Notes under the pieces: model-generated | What the model was told of the DNA's origin: nothing | The model's database searches: none | What the model saw: only the letters and a program-made list of their open reading frames with translations | Part shown: in pieces, positions 63,711 to 64,000 of the stretch | Position numbering within the stretch: position 1 is the first letter of the stretch | Layout of the letters: each line of letters starts with the position of its first letter | Program-made: the position numbers and the translations under genes | DNA from: Hyphomicrobiales bacterium | GTDB lineage: Bacteria > Pseudomonadota > Alphaproteobacteria > Rhizobiales > Rhizobiaceae | Reading direction: 5' to 3' | Assembly: GCA_900469955.1 (NCBI GenBank) | Contig: UBYX01000012.1 | Coordinates: forward strand, 124,001-188,000 | DNA length: 64,000 nucleotides

Positions 63711-63739
63711 ATGTCATAAATGTTTCACCGAACTGACAT
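63711..63739 (+). promoter_or_regulatory. Triple half-site Pho box upstream of pstS
   Basis: Three 7-bp half-sites at 11-base period: ATGTCAT (63711-63717), GTTTCAC (63722-63728), CTGACAT (63733-63739), separated by AAAT and CGAA. They match CTGTCAT at 6, 4 and 6 of 7 positions. The box lies about 105 bases before pstS and predicts PhoB activation of the pst operon. Confidence 0.8.
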
Positions 63740-63843
63740 AAAAGGGACGGGCAATAGCGGCTAAGACAAGCGGGCTGAACGCCGGCGAGAGTGAGAGCCG
63801 GTGACGTCCGTATTCACACAAGCCCCATAATGGGAGATCCCTC

Positions 63844-64000
63844 ATGAACATCATGAAACTTTCTGCAGCAGCCCTGGTGGCCTCTGTTGCGTTTGCCGGC
63901 GCTGCCGCCGCACGCGATCAGGTCCAGGTTGCTGGCTCGTCGACCGTTCTTCCCTACGCGAAGATCGTCGCCGAAACCTTTGGCGAAACCTTCCCGAACT
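63844..64000 (+). CDS. pstS: Phosphate-binding periplasmic protein PstS, 5' part
   Basis: The first 52 residues of the high-affinity phosphate-binding protein; the gene runs off the window. Signal peptide MNIMKLSAAALVASVAFAGA with cleavage after AAA, then DQVQVAGSSTVLPYAKIVAE, where GSSTVLPY holds phosphate-binding serine/threonine residues. GGGAGAT precedes ATG. Preceded by a Pho box and phoR, as in the rhizobial phoR-pstSCAB-phoUB order; the remaining genes should follow outside. Confidence 0.95.
   Translation, partial: MNIMKLSAAALVASVAFAGAAAARDQVQVAGSSTVLPYAKIVAETFGETFPN

Noticed and set aside
1-64000. CRISPR arrays, insertion sequences, toxin-antitoxin or prophage genes
   Set aside because: No regularly spaced repeats, transposases, integrases or phage structural genes were found; the small XRE gene pairs with DUF2975, not with a toxin.

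Overview
The window looks like a stretch of chromosomal core from a Rhizobiaceae member (Rhizobium/Agrobacterium/Neorhizobium-like alphaproteobacterium). This is inferred from GC-rich coding sequence, the gene orders phrR-metK-trmB, rpmH-rnpA-yidC-engB, dapD/dapE next to truA-fmt-def, and phoR-pstS, and alphaproteobacterial regulatory signals (a GGAAC-N16-CGTT general-stress promoter, a ROSE-like RNA thermometer, a TTAA-N7-TTAA CtrA-type site). I see no insertion sequence, prophage, CRISPR array or integrase, and two tRNA genes (Arg-ACG and Thr-CGT).

1-9.3 kb: a PhrR/PraR-type regulator, metK and trmB; a small heat-shock protein operon (hsp20-DUF1150) with a heat-shock promoter and a putative thermometer; a nucleoside hydrolase; a large chemoreceptor; rbsK and rmuC. 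9.4-20.3 kb: def-fmt-truA facing dapD-dapE and two tandem paralogous membrane proteins; a LOG-family protein; an EF-hand protein; a frameshifted HAD-type pyrimidine 5'-nucleotidase; a DMT transporter; a PEP-mutase/isocitrate-lyase family enzyme; argB. 20.4-22.4 kb: a sigma/anti-sigma/fasciclin cassette recalling mycobacterial SigK-RskA-MPT70, sitting between argB and engB.

22.5-30 kb: engB, yidC, rnpA and rpmH (unidirectional, with a clear rpmH promoter), a second chemoreceptor, a sensor histidine kinase and tRNA-Arg. 30-43.4 kb: a GT39-like membrane glycosyltransferase, an atypical SDR coupled to a Ser/Cys proline-racemase-family enzyme, a Sel1-repeat protein, pyrC, a diguanylate cyclase, pyrE, fructokinase, an XRE/DUF2975 pair, a lipoprotein, pgi and a DUF900 esterase-like lipoprotein. 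43.4-57.7 kb: fadD, a stress-controlled PRC-barrel protein, a GNAT-like protein, an amidase, a three-gene acyl-carrier-protein / adenylating ligase / NadE-like operon (the best candidate for undescribed chemistry), xth, and a hydroxyacid module (2-hydroxyacid dehydrogenase, L-2-hydroxyglutarate-oxidase-like flavoprotein, DapA-family and RraA-family proteins). 57.7-64 kb: a GH25 muramidase behind a perfect CtrA-type site, tRNA-Thr, a nitronate monooxygenase with a long palindromic operator shared in part with fadD, a Pro-rich single-pass membrane protein, ppk2, phoR and the start of pstS behind a three-half-site Pho box.

Most of the window is housekeeping. The interesting signals are regulatory (thermometer, stress promoter, shared LiuR-like operators, CtrA sites, Pho box, metK operator) and a few unusual genes (ACP-ligase-NadE operon, sigma cassette, SDR lacking the YxxxK lysine, tandem membrane paralogues, frameshifted nucleotidase). 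All assignments come from reading the sequence and family knowledge; nothing was searched.
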